From Exophiala sp. HKRS030 (taxonomy: Eukaryota; Ascomycota; Eurotiomycetes; Chaetothyriales; Herpotrichiellaceae): a DNA stretch of 64,000 bases. Location: contig JAHWDD010000009.1 of assembly GCA_023897205.1 (NCBI GenBank), forward strand, positions 1,426,001-1,490,000, read 5' to 3'. The notes under the pieces are model-generated. The model searched no databases. It was not told the origin of the DNA and saw only the letters and a program-made list of their open reading frames with translations. Within the stretch, counting starts at the first letter, position 1. Each line of letters starts with the position of its first letter. Positions 34,195 to 46,492 of the stretch are shown here, piece after piece. The translations under genes and the position numbers were made by a program.

Positions 34195-36579
34195 ATGCGT
34201 TTCGGCAAAACCCTCTCCGATTCCGTTTACCCGCCGTGGAAGGATAAGTACCTCGAATATGACAAGATTAAGAAACTACTGCGCGAGGACGAAACCTCCC
34301 CTCAAGGCCGGGCCGGTGACGGCAGCGGGCAAAGCTGGACAGAGCAAGATGAGGAAAACTTCGTCCACGAACTGACCGTGGTTCAGCTGGAAAAGGTCAA
34401 CCAGCACCAAGTTAACACCTTCAATTCCATCCGCGACCGAGCCGCCGCTTGCGAGGCCAAAGTCCCTAGCCCGGACAAAGACGATGCCGGAATATCAGAG
34501 GAAGAGTGGAAGGCCGTGGCAAAGGACATGCTGAGAGAGCTGGACGGGATATCCAAGGACCTGAACGAACTTAGAAAGTTCAGCAGAATAAATTACACTG
34601 GCTTCCTGAAGGCAGCCAAGAAACACGACAGGAAGAGAGGACTCAAGTACCGCGTCCGACCTATACTGCAGGTCCGCCTCGCTCAGACCCCGTTCAATTC
34701 GGAAGACTACTCTCCGTTGCTCTACCGTCTGTCTGCCATGTACTCCTGGGCCCGCCAGATGCTGGGAGAGGAAGCCTCCGGCAAGGAAGCCGACACAGAT
34801 ATCCGACCCAAAGATGTCTACACGGCACACAAATACTGGGTGCATGTCGACAACATCCTCGAGGTCAAGACGCATATTTTGCGTCGTCTGCCTGTTCTTG
34901 TCTACAACCCGCAGTCTGTCAAAGTGGTTGACTCGGCACAAAAGGACCCCACCCTCACGTCCATCTACTTTGATAACCAAAGCTTTGACCTGTACAATAG
35001 CAAGGTTGGGACGACGAGCGCCGGTGACTCTGTGAGACTTCGATGGACGGGACTTCTCAACGACAAGCCAGAGATTATCCTGGAGAAAAAGACAGTCGGA
35101 GAAGACACTGAAAGCAGTGACACCAGAATTTCCATCAAAGAGAAATACGTCACTCCGTTCTTGAAGGGCGAATACAAGATGGAAAAGCAGATCAAAAAGT
35201 TGGAAGAACGACTTGGACCTGATCACCAGGAGGTTGCAGAGTTCAAAGCCGATGTCGAGGAGATTCAATCTTTTATCAAGGAGAAGAACCTTGAACCAGT
35301 CCTGCGAGCAAGTTATACCCGTACAGCCTTCCAGATTCCAGGTGACGACCGCATCAGAGTTTCTCTCGATACCGACCTGGCGTTCATCCGCGAGGACGCA
35401 CTGGACGAGGATCGGCCATGCCGCGACCCGGAGGATTGGCACAGATCTGATATCGACAAAAACGGCATGGAATATCCATACTCTGCCATCAAGAAAGGAG
35501 AAATCACCCGGTTCCCTCACGCCGTTCTTGAGATCAAGGTCAAGGACTCCAAATTTACTAGGAACAATGCCTGGCTACACGATCTCATGAATTCCCATCT
35601 TGTCAAGGAAGAGAAGAGGTTTTCCAAGTTTGTACATGGTGTTGCGCAGCTCTTTGAAGATTACGTCAACAGCTTCCCGTTCTGGTTGAGTGATCTTGAG
35701 ACGGAAATTCGAAGGGATCCTGTCACAGCCTACCAAGAAGAGCAAGAACGCGAACAAAGACGAGCAGAAGACGAAATGGCCGTCGGAAGCTTGTTGGCTA
35801 ATTCAAAGCTCGCCAGCTCTCCTAGAGGAAAGACCGGGTCGCTTGGGAAGTCGCCTGGCAAGTTCCCCGAACGGAGAATGTCGGGTCAACTTTCACAATC
35901 TGTTCAATCTCAATCCAGGCTGAGACAGTCCACTCAACTCGAGACTACAGTTGAGGAACATGATTCCGATGAAGACGGGATCCAAGCCACTTCCGAAACC
36001 TCCAAAGGTGGCTTACGGGCATACCTGCCCGCTTTCTCGAATTCACGATACGCCCGCCGTCGCCGCCAGAAAAGCCCTTGGGACAATGCGCCGCTTCCAC
36101 CTGGAGTCAAAGAACCTGGGTTCTGGATCAAGGATCAGGGTGAATTGAAAGTTGAGGCCAAGGTATGGCTCGCCAATCAACGAACATTTATCAAATGGCA
36201 GCATATTGCGGTCCTCCTGGCCACCTTGTCCCTGGGGCTGTACAATGCTGCAGGTGTACACAACAACATCGCTCGGACTCTGTCAGTGGTCTACACTGCA
36301 TTTGCGGCCTTTGCGGCAATATGGGGATGGGGCGTCTACATGTGGCGAAGCAAGTTGATCACGGAGAGAAGTGGTAAGGATTTTGATAATGCCATTGGGC
36401 CTTTCGTGGTGGCTATTGGTCTTGCTTGCGCTCTGATTCTGAACTTTGCTTTCAAGTATCAGGCTGCCGTGGCAAACAGCAATCAAGGGATGGGAAACGC
36501 TACGAGCATCTTGTTACCCATGGGCATGCAAATGAGAATGGGTGATGTTAATAGTGGATTGTATGTGCAGAGTTCATGA
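34195..36579 (+). CDS. VTC4: Vacuolar transporter chaperone 4, polyphosphate polymerase
   Basis: Intronless, 794 aa, starting at the first ATG of the frame (MRFGKTLSDSVYPPWKDKYL). Domains in order: an N-terminal SPX domain (to about residue 170) with the lysine/tyrosine surface that senses inositol pyrophosphates; the VTC catalytic tunnel (about 190-510), in which VHVDNILEVKTHILRRLP, RLRWTG and AVLEIKVKDS carry basic and acidic residues lining the active site; a Ser/Arg-rich linker; and a C-terminal DUF202-like three-span membrane domain beginning RTFIKWQHIAVLLATLSLGL. Role: makes polyphosphate from ATP and passes it into the vacuole. It is slightly longer than yeast Vtc4 (721 aa) because of the linker. 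All recognisable catalytic segments are intact. Confidence 0.95.
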   Translation: MRFGKTLSDSVYPPWKDKYLEYDKIKKLLREDETSPQGRAGDGSGQSWTEQDEENFVHELTVVQLEKVNQHQVNTFNSIRDRAAACEAKVPSPDKDDAGISEEEWKAVAKDMLRELDGISKDLNELRKFSRINYTGFLKAAKKHDRKRGLKYRVRPILQVRLAQTPFNSEDYSPLLYRLSAMYSWARQMLGEEASGKEADTDIRPKDVYTAHKYWVHVDNILEVKTHILRRLPVLVYNPQSVKVVDSAQKDPTLTSIYFDNQSFDLYNSKVGTTSAGDSVRLRWTGLLNDKPEIILEKKTVGEDTESSDTRISIKEKYVTPFLKGEYKMEKQIKKLEERLGPDHQEVAEFKADVEEIQSFIKEKNLEPVLRASYTRTAFQIPGDDRIRVSLDTDLAFIREDALDEDRPCRDPEDWHRSDIDKNGMEYPYSAIKKGEITRFPHAVLEIKVKDSKFTRNNAWLHDLMNSHLVKEEKRFSKFVHGVAQLFEDYVNSFPFWLSDLETEIRRDPVTAYQEEQEREQRRAEDEMAVGSLLANSKLASSPRGKTGSLGKSPGKFPERRMSGQLSQSVQSQSRLRQSTQLETTVEEHDSDEDGIQATSETSKGGLRAYLPAFSNSRYARRRRQKSPWDNAPLPPGVKEPGFWIKDQGELKVEAKVWLANQRTFIKWQHIAVLLATLSLGLYNAAGVHNNIARTLSVVYTAFAAFAAIWGWGVYMWRSKLITERSGKDFDNAIGPFVVAIGLACALILNFAFKYQAAVANSNQGMGNATSILLPMGMQMRMGDVNSGLYVQSS

Positions 36580-36819
36580 TTATGTCGGGCAGGGATATTG
36601 ATATGAAAAGATGTGCATCTAATATGTGAGGATGGGTGAGGCAGGAAAAGGGAGGAAAAAGGGGTCACGATGCTCCATACTCGTTCTGAGTACTTGTTGA
36701 TACGTAGGTAATGAAAGATACAGGGTTTTCAGATCAACAAAAGTATCCCATTCTGTACCTGATACTCGGAGTTCCCGTCCCAGGTGGTCTCGTATGTGAT
36801 ACACCCCGGCCGGTTCTAC

Positions 36820-37759
36820 CTATCCATGGACGACCTCGATGTTGGTGGTGACGTTTCCCTTGGTCGCCCTCGAATAAGGACACACCTCCTTGGCTTTGGC
36901 CACGACCTTTTCCAACTGGTTCCTCTCCAGGCCCTTGACCTTTACCTTCATGTCGACCCGGATACCCATGTCGAGTTTCTTCATGTCACCCACCAGGTGG
37001 ACCGTCGTCTCCACCACCGAATCTTCTTCCCTCTCGGGCATTTTGATCTTGAGTGATATGGCCGACGCGTTCATCTGCGAAAGATGTGAAGATGAAGGTT
37101 AGTTGTTTTTGGTCGTGACGTTACCGACACCAGAACCGACACCGATGAAGACGCCTTTTTTTTCCCTCCTCTTCTTACTCGAACAAGTCCAAAAAAAAAC
37201 TTACGGCTGATTGAAAACAAGCACCGTAACCTGCGGCGAACAATTCTTCGGGGTTGGTCTTCCCTACATCACCTTGGCCTCCTAATGCTTTGGCCATTGT
37301 GAGGTCTGGAGAAATTCCCCCCCAAGTGTGTCAGTCATTCGTTCAATCCAGTCAGCCGTATATCATCACATCGCCACATCACATCATATGTCGACGTGGG
37401 TGAGATATTGTACACGTACCGAGATTCAAATCATCACCTTCGACATGACTGGCAACAGGAAATCTCATGTCAGTTTTTGCCTTTCTTTTTCTTTTTTTGT
37501 CTCAAACCCCCCCCCCCCCAAAAACAACAAAAGGTCCCGTCAATGAACGAACAAAAAACCAAAAAAAAACTCACCCGGTCCTAGCACCGACCACTTTTGC
37601 ATGAGCAGAGTACAAAACCGGCGCCGTGTCGGTGTTTAATGACCTTGTTGTAATCACAGGCATCACACGACGCATTCCAACTCTGCCCGTGACCATGCGA
37701 GTCGTAGTACTAGCAGCATGACGAGGGGTCCATTGTAAAATTGCTCTCGAGGCTGCCAT
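36820..37759 (-). CDS. Ohr/OsmC family organic hydroperoxide resistance protein
   Basis: Four exons: 37759-37575, 37463-37420, 37305-37205 and 37074-36820, giving 194 aa. Phases agree throughout (ARTG/FPVASHVEGDDLNL/DLTMAKALGG.. /MNASAIS). The first catalytic cysteine is in EELFAAGYGACFQSA and the second in VCPYSRATKGN, the two peroxidatic/resolving positions of the family. The N-terminal 45 residues are rich in Arg, Ser, Thr and Ala and lack acidic residues, so they look like a mitochondrial presequence. Family role: thiol-dependent reduction of organic hydroperoxides. Bacterial Ohr is about 140 aa; the excess here is mostly the presequence. Exon 2 is only 44 nt. Exact reductant and location are inferred. 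Confidence 0.87.
37507..37519. repeat. Poly-C homopolymer in an intron
   Basis: Thirteen C residues inside the first intron of the Ohr gene, flanked by A-rich runs. A likely slippage site in sequencing and replication. Confidence 0.8.
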
Positions 37760-38341
37760 ATTGAATGGCTAAAATTCTTTCTTACGTAGGTCAAAGGGAG
37801 TCGACTGTGAGAAAGGAATAGTTTCATTTATAACAGACAGAGAAACAAACGTATGATCATACCATCTACCTAGGTACTACGTCTCCTTTGCCTACGTTTG
37901 CTGGACGAGTGGATATCTAGTTGTGCTTCTCTCGACCAAGTCATGTCTAAGCTCAAAAAGTCGTGACATAATGACTCCCCTTGAAACTGTACGAGTATAC
38001 TGTGACCGGGGTGGATCTGATCTAGATCCAGGGATCAACAACACCGGATCGCTGCTGATGAGGAAATATTTCAATCCACCTCTTCTCACTATCCTCATGG
38101 ATACTCACAGTCATACTCGTTCATACTCTGAGTTCGGAATTGGAAAAGGGAAGAAGGTCTTTCTGGCAGAAAATTTAATTGTTCAATTTCTATACAAACA
38201 TCTCTGCACCGAGAACTTTTACGTTCGAAAAAGAATGAAAAAAGTCCATCGACCACTGTCAAAGTGTGTCTCTCCATGACGACATTAATATGCCATCGAC
38301 AGAAGTCGATCATGAGAGGACAATTCAACCAGGGCGTCAAA
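37760..38341. other. Intergenic, Ohr promoter and VPS35 3' flank
   Basis: Contains a TACCTAGGTA palindrome near 37868. No gene recognised. Confidence 0.5.
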
Positions 38342-41220
38342 TCACTGTCGCGCCTCGGTAACCACGCCCTCATAATCCCTCGATTTAATGTAGTCCAATG
38401 TTCGGAAAAAGTGGCGTTTCGGGTTTTCTAGAGTCTGCGGATTACCCTCTGCGTTGGTGGTTGACAAGTTGGAGTGGATGAGCTCAATCAAGCCGTTCAG
38501 ATATTTCGTCGTCACCTGTCTATCATCAGTATACAAAGTGTCAAACAAAACAACCTAGCATCCTTACCGTTTCGTTCTGTTGATCGAAATAGTAGACATA
38601 TCTATTCAAAATCTCAACGAACAACTCCACTGATACCGCAGTGTCCATGCAGGCATCGGCAACACGAAGTGCTCGCTGCAAACATTCCAATACACGCTTG
38701 CCGTCCCGATAGAACTGTGTTTTCTGTTAGCACGCTCTCTATAAACTCCCAAAATCTCCACTTACGTCTTTGGGATCTTCCTCCTTGCCTGGTATCTCAA
38801 CACACCACCAGAGATGGCTGGCCAGATAAACAGCCCTACATTGATCCGGTTTCTTCAATAGTTTGCTTCCGTGGAGGGCTGCTTTTGTGATGAGCGTATC
38901 ATAGTTCTCCTTTCCAAAGCCTCGAGTTGTTTGTAATGCGCCAGCAATGATGCACACAGCCTGGAACTGAGCTCTTGAGTCGCTTATGCTATCCTCATAA
39001 ACAGTAAACGCTTGGGCAAAAAATTCATACGCAAACTCTTCAAACCCGCATTGATCGGCTATTTGACCACAAGCAACAAACAGACGGAGACACAGTTCGG
39101 CGGCACCTGGATTGACCCGAGTGTACAATTGTGACAGGGTTTGATGCATGAAACGATACAACGTGGAAGACTGGCTCTGCCAATTGTCATCAAAGTGTTC
39201 TCGTGATTTGAGTTTCCGAGCGAGCTTCATCGAGGCTGTAATGATCGCTGGCATGGTGTATTTGATTCTCTCGTTGCCGGCATCGTAGGCTTTCTTAGTT
39301 TGTTGTAGTAGCTTGAGTTGAGTATCGTTGTCGGCACCGGCGATGAAATGGACAATCCGTGCAAGCCATCCCTGCTCTTCGACCGTCTCGTCGGATTCAC
39401 CTCCTCTCTGCCGGTTCAGACCAGGATATCCTCCAGGTTGCTGGATGCCTTCCTTGATAATCACCTTCAGTAGAGACAGGACGCCTTCAAGATGCTGCGT
39501 CGTCGTAATCTTGATCCGGCTCCGTAGGATGTTCTTGGCCACCTCACCCGCAACAGCACGACGGGTGGCGTAGGTTTGTGATTGGAACAGAGGAAGGTAG
39601 TTGGGTAGAGTTAACGCAGTAAAGAGGGAGAAGTATGTACGAATTGGTGATAGCAGGAGGTTGAGCATGTTCGCTTGTGTAGCAGCGGAATGAAGATCGG
39701 CAGAATCGACATACTCAGCAGTCTTCTCACGAGCATATGCCAGAATTTGATCCACATACTCTAATCTGTCTGGATAAATGTTGCTTCGCATGGTCAGTCA
39801 AAAATGGACGGACGGGCAGATGGCGCATCACTTACAGGGCGAGGTTGGCGAGAGAAGTCAAAAGAGCCATCGTATCCTGGATTGGTAGGCTTCTCGTCTT
39901 GACCAGGCTTACCACCTGTTCGTAAAATATCTCGAATAACCTCACCTCCCCAACACCAGCGGCAGTCTTTTCACCGTTGGTAGCTGGAGTAGCAGGAGTT
40001 GTTGGTTCAGATTCGACCGGATGCGACTCAGTCGGTGATTTTGGCTCGGTGCCATTCGAGTTGGGAGTCTCTGGCTCGGCAGCAGGCGTCGGCTTCGCGT
40101 CTTGATTCAGGTCGACCTTCTCCAACATGCGGATGGCCGCTTCCTCCTCCGCCTTCCGCTTGTCCTCTTCAGATGAGCCTTCGGATTCTCTCTGCGCATA
40201 TGTCGAAAGGCGATCCATAAGGCCGATAACAATCTTCTTCATGTCGACATGTGGGTTCAGCCGAGCAATGGCAGACAGCATCTGATCCAGAGTATGAAGG
40301 TGGTATTCATCAGGGAAGACCTTTGTGATGACTAAGGATGGTCAGTTTGTGTGTCTCGGGTCAACATCCCGCGTGCATACCTTCAAGTAGATACTCTTGC
40401 GCCAGTACATCCCTGCACTGCACCACCTGTTCCAGCAATGGAGAGATTATGGTTGCCTTATACGTTTCCAAGTCGACAAGTTGGCTCAACCGGACGAGAT
40501 TGCTTCCAACGAGCAGTTCAAGTTCTCTCCGTTCTTGCGTCCTCTGCTCTCTTTCTCGAGAATGGCCCTGGTGTTGCCAACGAACCCACAACTTGTTCAT
40601 TTCCACAAAGTTGGTCAGAATGAAGTTGATCGAATCTTGGAGATTGCCCTGAGGCCCCTCCTCTTTGCCAGACGGTAAATAATCTCTCGCTTGACCCATG
40701 AGGTAGTACCGCAGGAATAGTCCTCGGATGGGGTGTTGTACACCACGGCTCATCTCCATCATATCTTTCATGATCTCTTTGACGGGTGCATCCTCAACTC
40801 CCATATAAACCGTACCAACAGTTATCATTAGGTATAATCTCGGTATTATATTCCCTGCGTACTGAACAAGTTCGTAAAGGTCTGCGAGGTGATTGACCGG
40901 GTGAGAGTCGCGTAGATAGTCGGAAAGATACCTGAGCGCATCGAAGACTGCCATGTATAGTTCATAATACTGTTTAGGTCCAAGGGTCGGCGTCCGGAGT
41001 TCGGAAACCAAGGTTGAACTGATCAATGACATATCCAGTCAGCATGATGATGGCAAAGCAATAGGAGATCGCAAACATACCCGCACTTAAGGGCATCCAT
41101 GAGCTTCCCGGGAGTTTCAAGGCATCGGCGCATTTGCTGGGACTGTTGGCGCACCACACCCAAGGCTTCCTCCAGAAGCCTGCCCTGGTCCTCGACGGCC
41201 GTTGGGCCTGCCGCGGCCAT
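38342..41220 (-). CDS. VPS35: Vacuolar protein sorting-associated protein 35, retromer core
   Basis: Six exons: 41220-41081, 41018-40381, 40331-39836, 39783-38766, 38714-38568 and 38515-38342, giving 870 aa with every phase consistent. The N-terminal region contains [20 protein letters not shown] and the PRLYLM motif that binds VPS26. A variable Pro/Glu/Thr linker in exon 3 separates the N-terminal repeats from the C-terminal helical solenoid, which contains the VPS29-contact region. Length is usual for fungal VPS35 (yeast 944). Role: cargo-recognition scaffold of retromer, recycling receptors from endosomes to the Golgi. It lies opposite the DUF6536 gene, with a 1.25 kb gap between the divergent starts. 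Confidence 0.96.
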
Positions 41221-42470
41221 TGCGACGGATGGGCTGCTCTACGACCAGTTCCGGTAGAAAAAGTAATGCCGGGGAAGACGGAGGGAGCGTATGAGTGTGT
41301 TGTGGGTGATTGAGGAAGGTTGTCTTATGACAGTCGCGACATGTGCATGGTGAAGCTCATGCATGTACATACGAATAGGCCAGGCCACTACAATCGACCT
41401 CCCCAAGCGCAGGAGCAGCAACTGCGGACCAATGACTTACGACTACCGGCACTATTCCGTATCAAGACTGGATTCTCTTGGCAGTCTTTCACTTCGCTCA
41501 CTACCTGGTACTATCATCATGAGTGAATGTATTGTACACGTTCCATCTATTAGAAACACCTGCGATGTCTACACCGGCAAAGGCCTACAACGAGAATCCT
41601 TGTTCATCACTGTGATGAGGCTGACCGCTAACACACCCTTCACACTGACACCTTACCGCACCGTTAGGCTGTTGCTACCCTACTTACCGGCCCATCATCT
41701 ACACAATGAGCTAGCTCAGCCTGATCAGAACAGTCATTCCTTCTAGCGCTATTCCCGCCTCAGGCTCGTTAAGTTCTTCCAGAGCCATGTCGGGCGTCAC
41801 AGCATTAAGATCCTCGGCATCGAGGATGCATACCATTCGCCCATGCTCTGTTCCGTGATTGATCATGCTATTGATGACTTCGAGATCAATGGCAATACTC
41901 TGTACATGCGACAAGCCTCGATACTACGCTGCATTACAGTAGCTCTCAGCATCCCTACCTTCAGTTCTGGCGCCCAATCGTTCGCTCCAATGATGTGGCA
42001 CGTCTGACAATCACCTCGCTTATGTACAATTACTTCGAACTTCCGAGTCACTTCCGTTACCATTCGCGACTAGCCCTGCGATACCCCGTCAAGGCTCGAA
42101 TTCAAGCTAGGTTGCTGGCCGTGTTGAACTGACTAAACAAGATAGTGTGTTTCTGAGGAGCTCACAGCGCATGAATTGAGCCGCATGACAATGACTTTCG
42201 CTAGTCTAGTGAAGCTATACTGCGTTGGCCAGACCCTTCGAAGTACCCTTCCTTGACCTAATTTACCCTTGCTGTTGATCCCACTCCCATTTCTGCTGGA
42301 CTGGGAACTTTCACTCGAGATACCATTCTGGACTATTCGTCCTCTCCTCTCAAGTGGACAGGAAAAGCCCGTCCTTATTAGGTGAATATTCACGCGGGTG
42401 TGGATATTCATATATGCCAGCATTCCCAAGACTGTGGTGAGGCGCACGCCCAACCTTCGTCTTCAGCCTG
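41221..42470. other. Divergent VPS35/DUF6536 intergenic region
   Basis: It holds both promoters. A possible small two-exon gene on the minus strand is annotated within it at low confidence. Nothing else recognised. Confidence 0.45.
41711..42063 (-). CDS. Possible small protein gene, 97 aa, function unknown
   Basis: Two open segments join in phase across a 59 bp GTAGGG..TACAG intron: 42063-41959 (35 codons) and 41899-41711 (62 codons plus stop). The start is the first possible ATG, as TAG lies three codons upstream. Exon 1 has a CxxC (GDCQTCHI); exon 2 is acidic with a balanced, protein-like composition (VCILDAEDLNAVTPDMALEE). I recognise no family. Against it: no good branch-site consensus in the intron, and frames of this size arise by chance. 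It could be a relic of a larger gene. Confidence 0.25.
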
Positions 42471-45400
42471 ATGGAGCGTCCAGTCTCAGACACAATGTCA
42501 GGCTCCCTCGTGGAGGAGCGTCTGCCCGTTCGCAATGAAAAGGCTTCTGAAGAGCTGCTAGCCAAATCGCCGAGCTGGTTCCGTCGAATAGTTCCAGACC
42601 ACAAGTATGGAATGTTCTTGGACATTGTGATGACTGCCACCATCTTCATTACGCACTTGATTTTCTTCACCTGGGCGGAACCCAGAAAGCCCGAAAACAC
42701 TGATTTTTGGGGCCAGTATGGCTTTGAGGTCTTTAGCAGAGTCACAGACTGTGATCAACTCAAACATCAACGTTTTGGATGGTCCTTTGTCGGTAAGCTG
42801 CTCTTCATACATTGAGATCATCACTTAACATGCCAATAGTCAATGCTATCGCAGCTTTGATCTCAATTTTTAGCAGTCATACCCTCCAAGCCCTATCTGC
42901 ACCGAATCGAAAACAACTCGATGCCTGCCACTCTGCACACGAATATATGGAAATTGGAGTCCAGTCGTTCCATAATGTCAGGTCACGCTGGATGGATTGG
43001 AAGAGAAGAAGCTTATGGGTTCTTTTGATGTTCATGTGTTTACCCTTCCACCTACTGTGAGCAACTTCAGACTGAACAAAAAAGACCTGTCGAGCTAATC
43101 ACTGCCGCAGATACAACAGCATAATCATTCTGTCCATCCCTGCATCGGAATCTTACCAAGTCACTTTGTCGCAGGCTTTTTTTGACAAGCACAGAGTCAC
43201 CACGGATCCGTTTATCACTGATATTGCGAATCAACTGGCCACTAGTAGTAGCGGGTCGGCTGCAACTACAGTTCTTCAACAAACGGCCACTGCCACTACC
43301 TTCGCCCCGAGTGCAACATCGACTATACCATCAGACAGTAGATGTCCGACTTCGTTACCTCTTCCCCTATATGTGGAGGTACCTCAAGGGATCAAGGACA
43401 ACTCTTACTCGACTTGCTGGCTCCGCGCTGTTGTCCCTAAAATGAAGCCAGCGATGGGTTGCGCTGATTTCGCGGGTAATGTCTCACAAATGTTACATAT
43501 TGAGTTTAGGACCAGTGATTTGAAAGAGTGGAACTCTGGAGTGACCGTAGACGGCGACGATTGCAAATTTCTGGCCTGTGAAGCTTACTGCATTGATGAT
43601 CAGATCACGCGAAGAACAGTACGAAGAGATCATATCAAAGGTGAGTCTAACAGCATGGATACGACACCGAGTGCCTTGAAGCGCGACGACGACGGTCACG
43701 TCAGTCTGGAAGGGGTCGATATCCTGAAGTCTTCCTTCGATAACGACTGGTGGAAGACAGCATATTCGATGTCACCTTACTTGGCCTGGACAAGCAATTC
43801 TAGCCTGGACGCCACAGATTCTTCACAGTGGAGTGGCTTGAACGGACTGGAGAGAGATTTATCATCCTTGTGGGCAAGCGTCGGTGTCAGTACGACTTTC
43901 AATTCGACATCATCACTCGATTGGGACAGTGTCACGGTATTATCTTCGGACTGGCAGAAGCTAGATCTTGATGATTGTATAGGTCGCTTTGGAGCTCGGT
44001 ACCGGCCCTATGCAGGATCCTTGATTGTGGTTGCAAACTACACACCCGAGGAAAACTATGTACTGGGTCTCACCTATCTGTCTTACAACACAACGGGCGT
44101 CTCTGTGGTCTGCCCAGAAGCCTGGGTACGTGAAACTGCTGACGAGCTGATTCAATACGAGAAACCTCTGTCGACTCCCCTCATCTTCGGTTTGATGGGC
44201 CATGAGCAGTTCAATGGGCCAGGAGCCGGAAGCGCGAGTGGTAGTTTCCACCCCACTGGGCGGCTTTGCCCGTCCAGCTACCCTCTGATCGAAGACTATC
44301 AGCCTCAACAAACCCCAGTTGCACTTGGCTGTCTTCTGAGGAATCGAGGCTCAGAATGTCGTTTGGGTTACAATGTCTTCTTCTTTGTGGTTGTGATGAT
44401 CTGTCTGGTAATCAAGTTGATTCTACTGCTTGTGACATACTTTGTCGTCCATTCGTGTCCAATAACCACCGTTGGAGATGCCATGGCAGAGTTCCTCGAG
44501 AACGAAGACTCCACTACCAAGGGATCATCTATTGAGTGGGATGAGAAAAAAGGATGGAAGGTGACTGGACCACTGCAGACCTATCCCCAAAGTGACAACA
44601 CGTCATCGACAAGAAAGCCAAAACGGTACGGGAAAGTGTTCGACTTCCTCGAGAAACAATGGAGAATGGTGTGGCCTGAGAAGGACGATTGCCGTTTGTC
44701 CAGTGTTCCAAAATGGGACATCATCAATTACTCCAGCACCATGCATTCACACGAACGCTTGACGTGGTTCAGCCTGTACCTCTTGACACTCGGCGTTTGT
44801 GGAGCGATATTCACGTATATTGCCTTGCAAAAGGTTTGGATCGTCTATCCGAACGATGATGTGTAAGCCACTCCTTCGTCTTCAAGTATATATGACGATG
44901 CATTGACATGGCTGACGATTGTCCAACAGTGACCTTCGCTGGATGATATGGGTATGTTAGACTTCCTTTTTCGACATGCCCTGTAACTGACCGATTTTAG
45001 CCTACGATTGTAGTCAACGCTCCTCAGCTCTTCGCCACATTCAGAGGATACATGGACAACCGTATCCTGACCGAAAGAAACTCATTACAAGAGTTCGCCG
45101 GCTTTGCAACTGGCTTCCAGGGACTGCGCGTCACTTCACCTGATATCAATTCAGCACAGCGCGATCCATACTTTTTCGGCAATATGAACTTTGTCGTGTA
45201 TGCGGTCATGACACTATGCCAAACGCTATACGCCTTCATCGTCTCTCAGCTTGTCATTCCACAGTGGATCAACCCGCTGCAACCTCAAGATCCGGACGAC
45301 TATCTTTCGCCGGCGTTCCTCATGCGGTTTGGTAGCGACGAAGACCGGAATTGGAAAGTCAACGCCACGATCATCGCACTCATTGTGTTGTTTCCCTTCC

Positions 45401-46233
45401 TTGCCATCCACGTCATCAACGTCATGTGCTCCCTCGTCGTCCATGTTCGACTCCTGCACGTCCGAGATCTGAGCACGTACGTCCAGCATTACCTCCTCAA
45501 CATTTTCTTCTGCTTCCGATGCTATCGACCCAGCAAGCGGAAGATGGGTTCTTTTGAACACAAGTTACCCATGGTCCCGCTCCAAATGCCGGGCCCGGGG
45601 ACCAACTCGCTCGTGGTCTCCGTCGCTTGCCACCCTTTGCCATGCGAGCAAGGACAAAACATCAGCAAGAAGCCTCTGATGTGGGGTGTCGTACGAGGTT
45701 CCGCCTATTCTGGAGCTGCCAGCTTGACCGGAAACGACACAGGGCGAGGATTGACCATGATGAGCCCGAGTGACAAGGTGATTGTGAGTGAAGAGGAATT
45801 CATCCAGCCCCGACCAGCCCAAGGGGGGCTCAACAACAACGCCAACGGCAATGACTCTGACCTGGATATTCGTCCGGCCCCCAAGCCCACCACGTTCACC
45901 ATCCGGAGGAAGCCCGTAGGATCTGGTGGTCATCACACACGACTCTCGGCCGGCGATGTCTCGGTTACGGAGACCGCGTCTGACCTGAATACCTCGAGCC
46001 TGACGTCGAACCCTACAAACGACAACAAGCCTGGTCTCAGCCCGGAGGGTCATTGTTCGTTCTCGGCAATCGACGTGGGACCTCTACAGCCGTCCCAGTG
46101 GTATACAGGGATAAGACGGGACGCGAGATATGTGAGGTGGCTCAGTAGAAAACGGAGGAATGCGAAGAGATCAGGGTCAAGCGGGGAGTCTTATTCGTCT
46201 CTCGCGGTTGAGGAAAGGGAGGACGCATGCTGA
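42471..46233 (+). CDS. DUF6536 family fungal membrane protein
   Basis: Five exons: 42471-42792, 42840-43056, 43111-44862, 44930-44951 and 45001-46233, about 1181 aa. Hallmarks of the DUF6536 family are the N-terminal span, then LQALSAPNRKQLDACHSAHE, RSLWVLLMFMCLPFHLLYNS and near the C-terminus the segment ending in SVACHPLPCEQ..KPLMWGVV. A large extracytoplasmic-looking domain (about residues 200-600) is rich in Cys, Ser, Asn and Trp with many N-glycosylation sequons. Several membrane spans follow, then a long hydrophilic Ser/Arg tail. Exon 4 is only 22 nt and is flanked by GTAAGC and GTATGT donors. The function of the family is unknown. The start could instead be the in-frame ATG at 42492. 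Confidence 0.85.
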
Positions 46234-46492
46234 CCCGGCTTCTTTTCCTGGCTCATCATGTACATGCACTTGGCTGCACGGACCTTATTCCATGGTTTGT
46301 TCTTTCATTGCCACCAATAGTGTTGAAAGTTAATGTCAGTCACTTGTGTGTCGAGGTCTCAAGTTGGCGGTATATCAACATATAATACTTTCTTGATAAT
46401 TACAATTACAATGATCCAATATACGATAGTATGAAAACCTCATCGAGGCATGCTGAACAAACCATGGCGCCCATTTTTCAACCTCGAGTCAT

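Noticed and set aside
34495..35520. 341-codon minus-strand frame
   Set aside because: Antisense to the VTC4 catalytic domain, no family resemblance.
42133..42453. 106-codon minus-strand frame beside the DUF6536 start
   Set aside because: Basic, low-information composition lying in the promoter; splicing it to the neighbouring small frame meets a stop.
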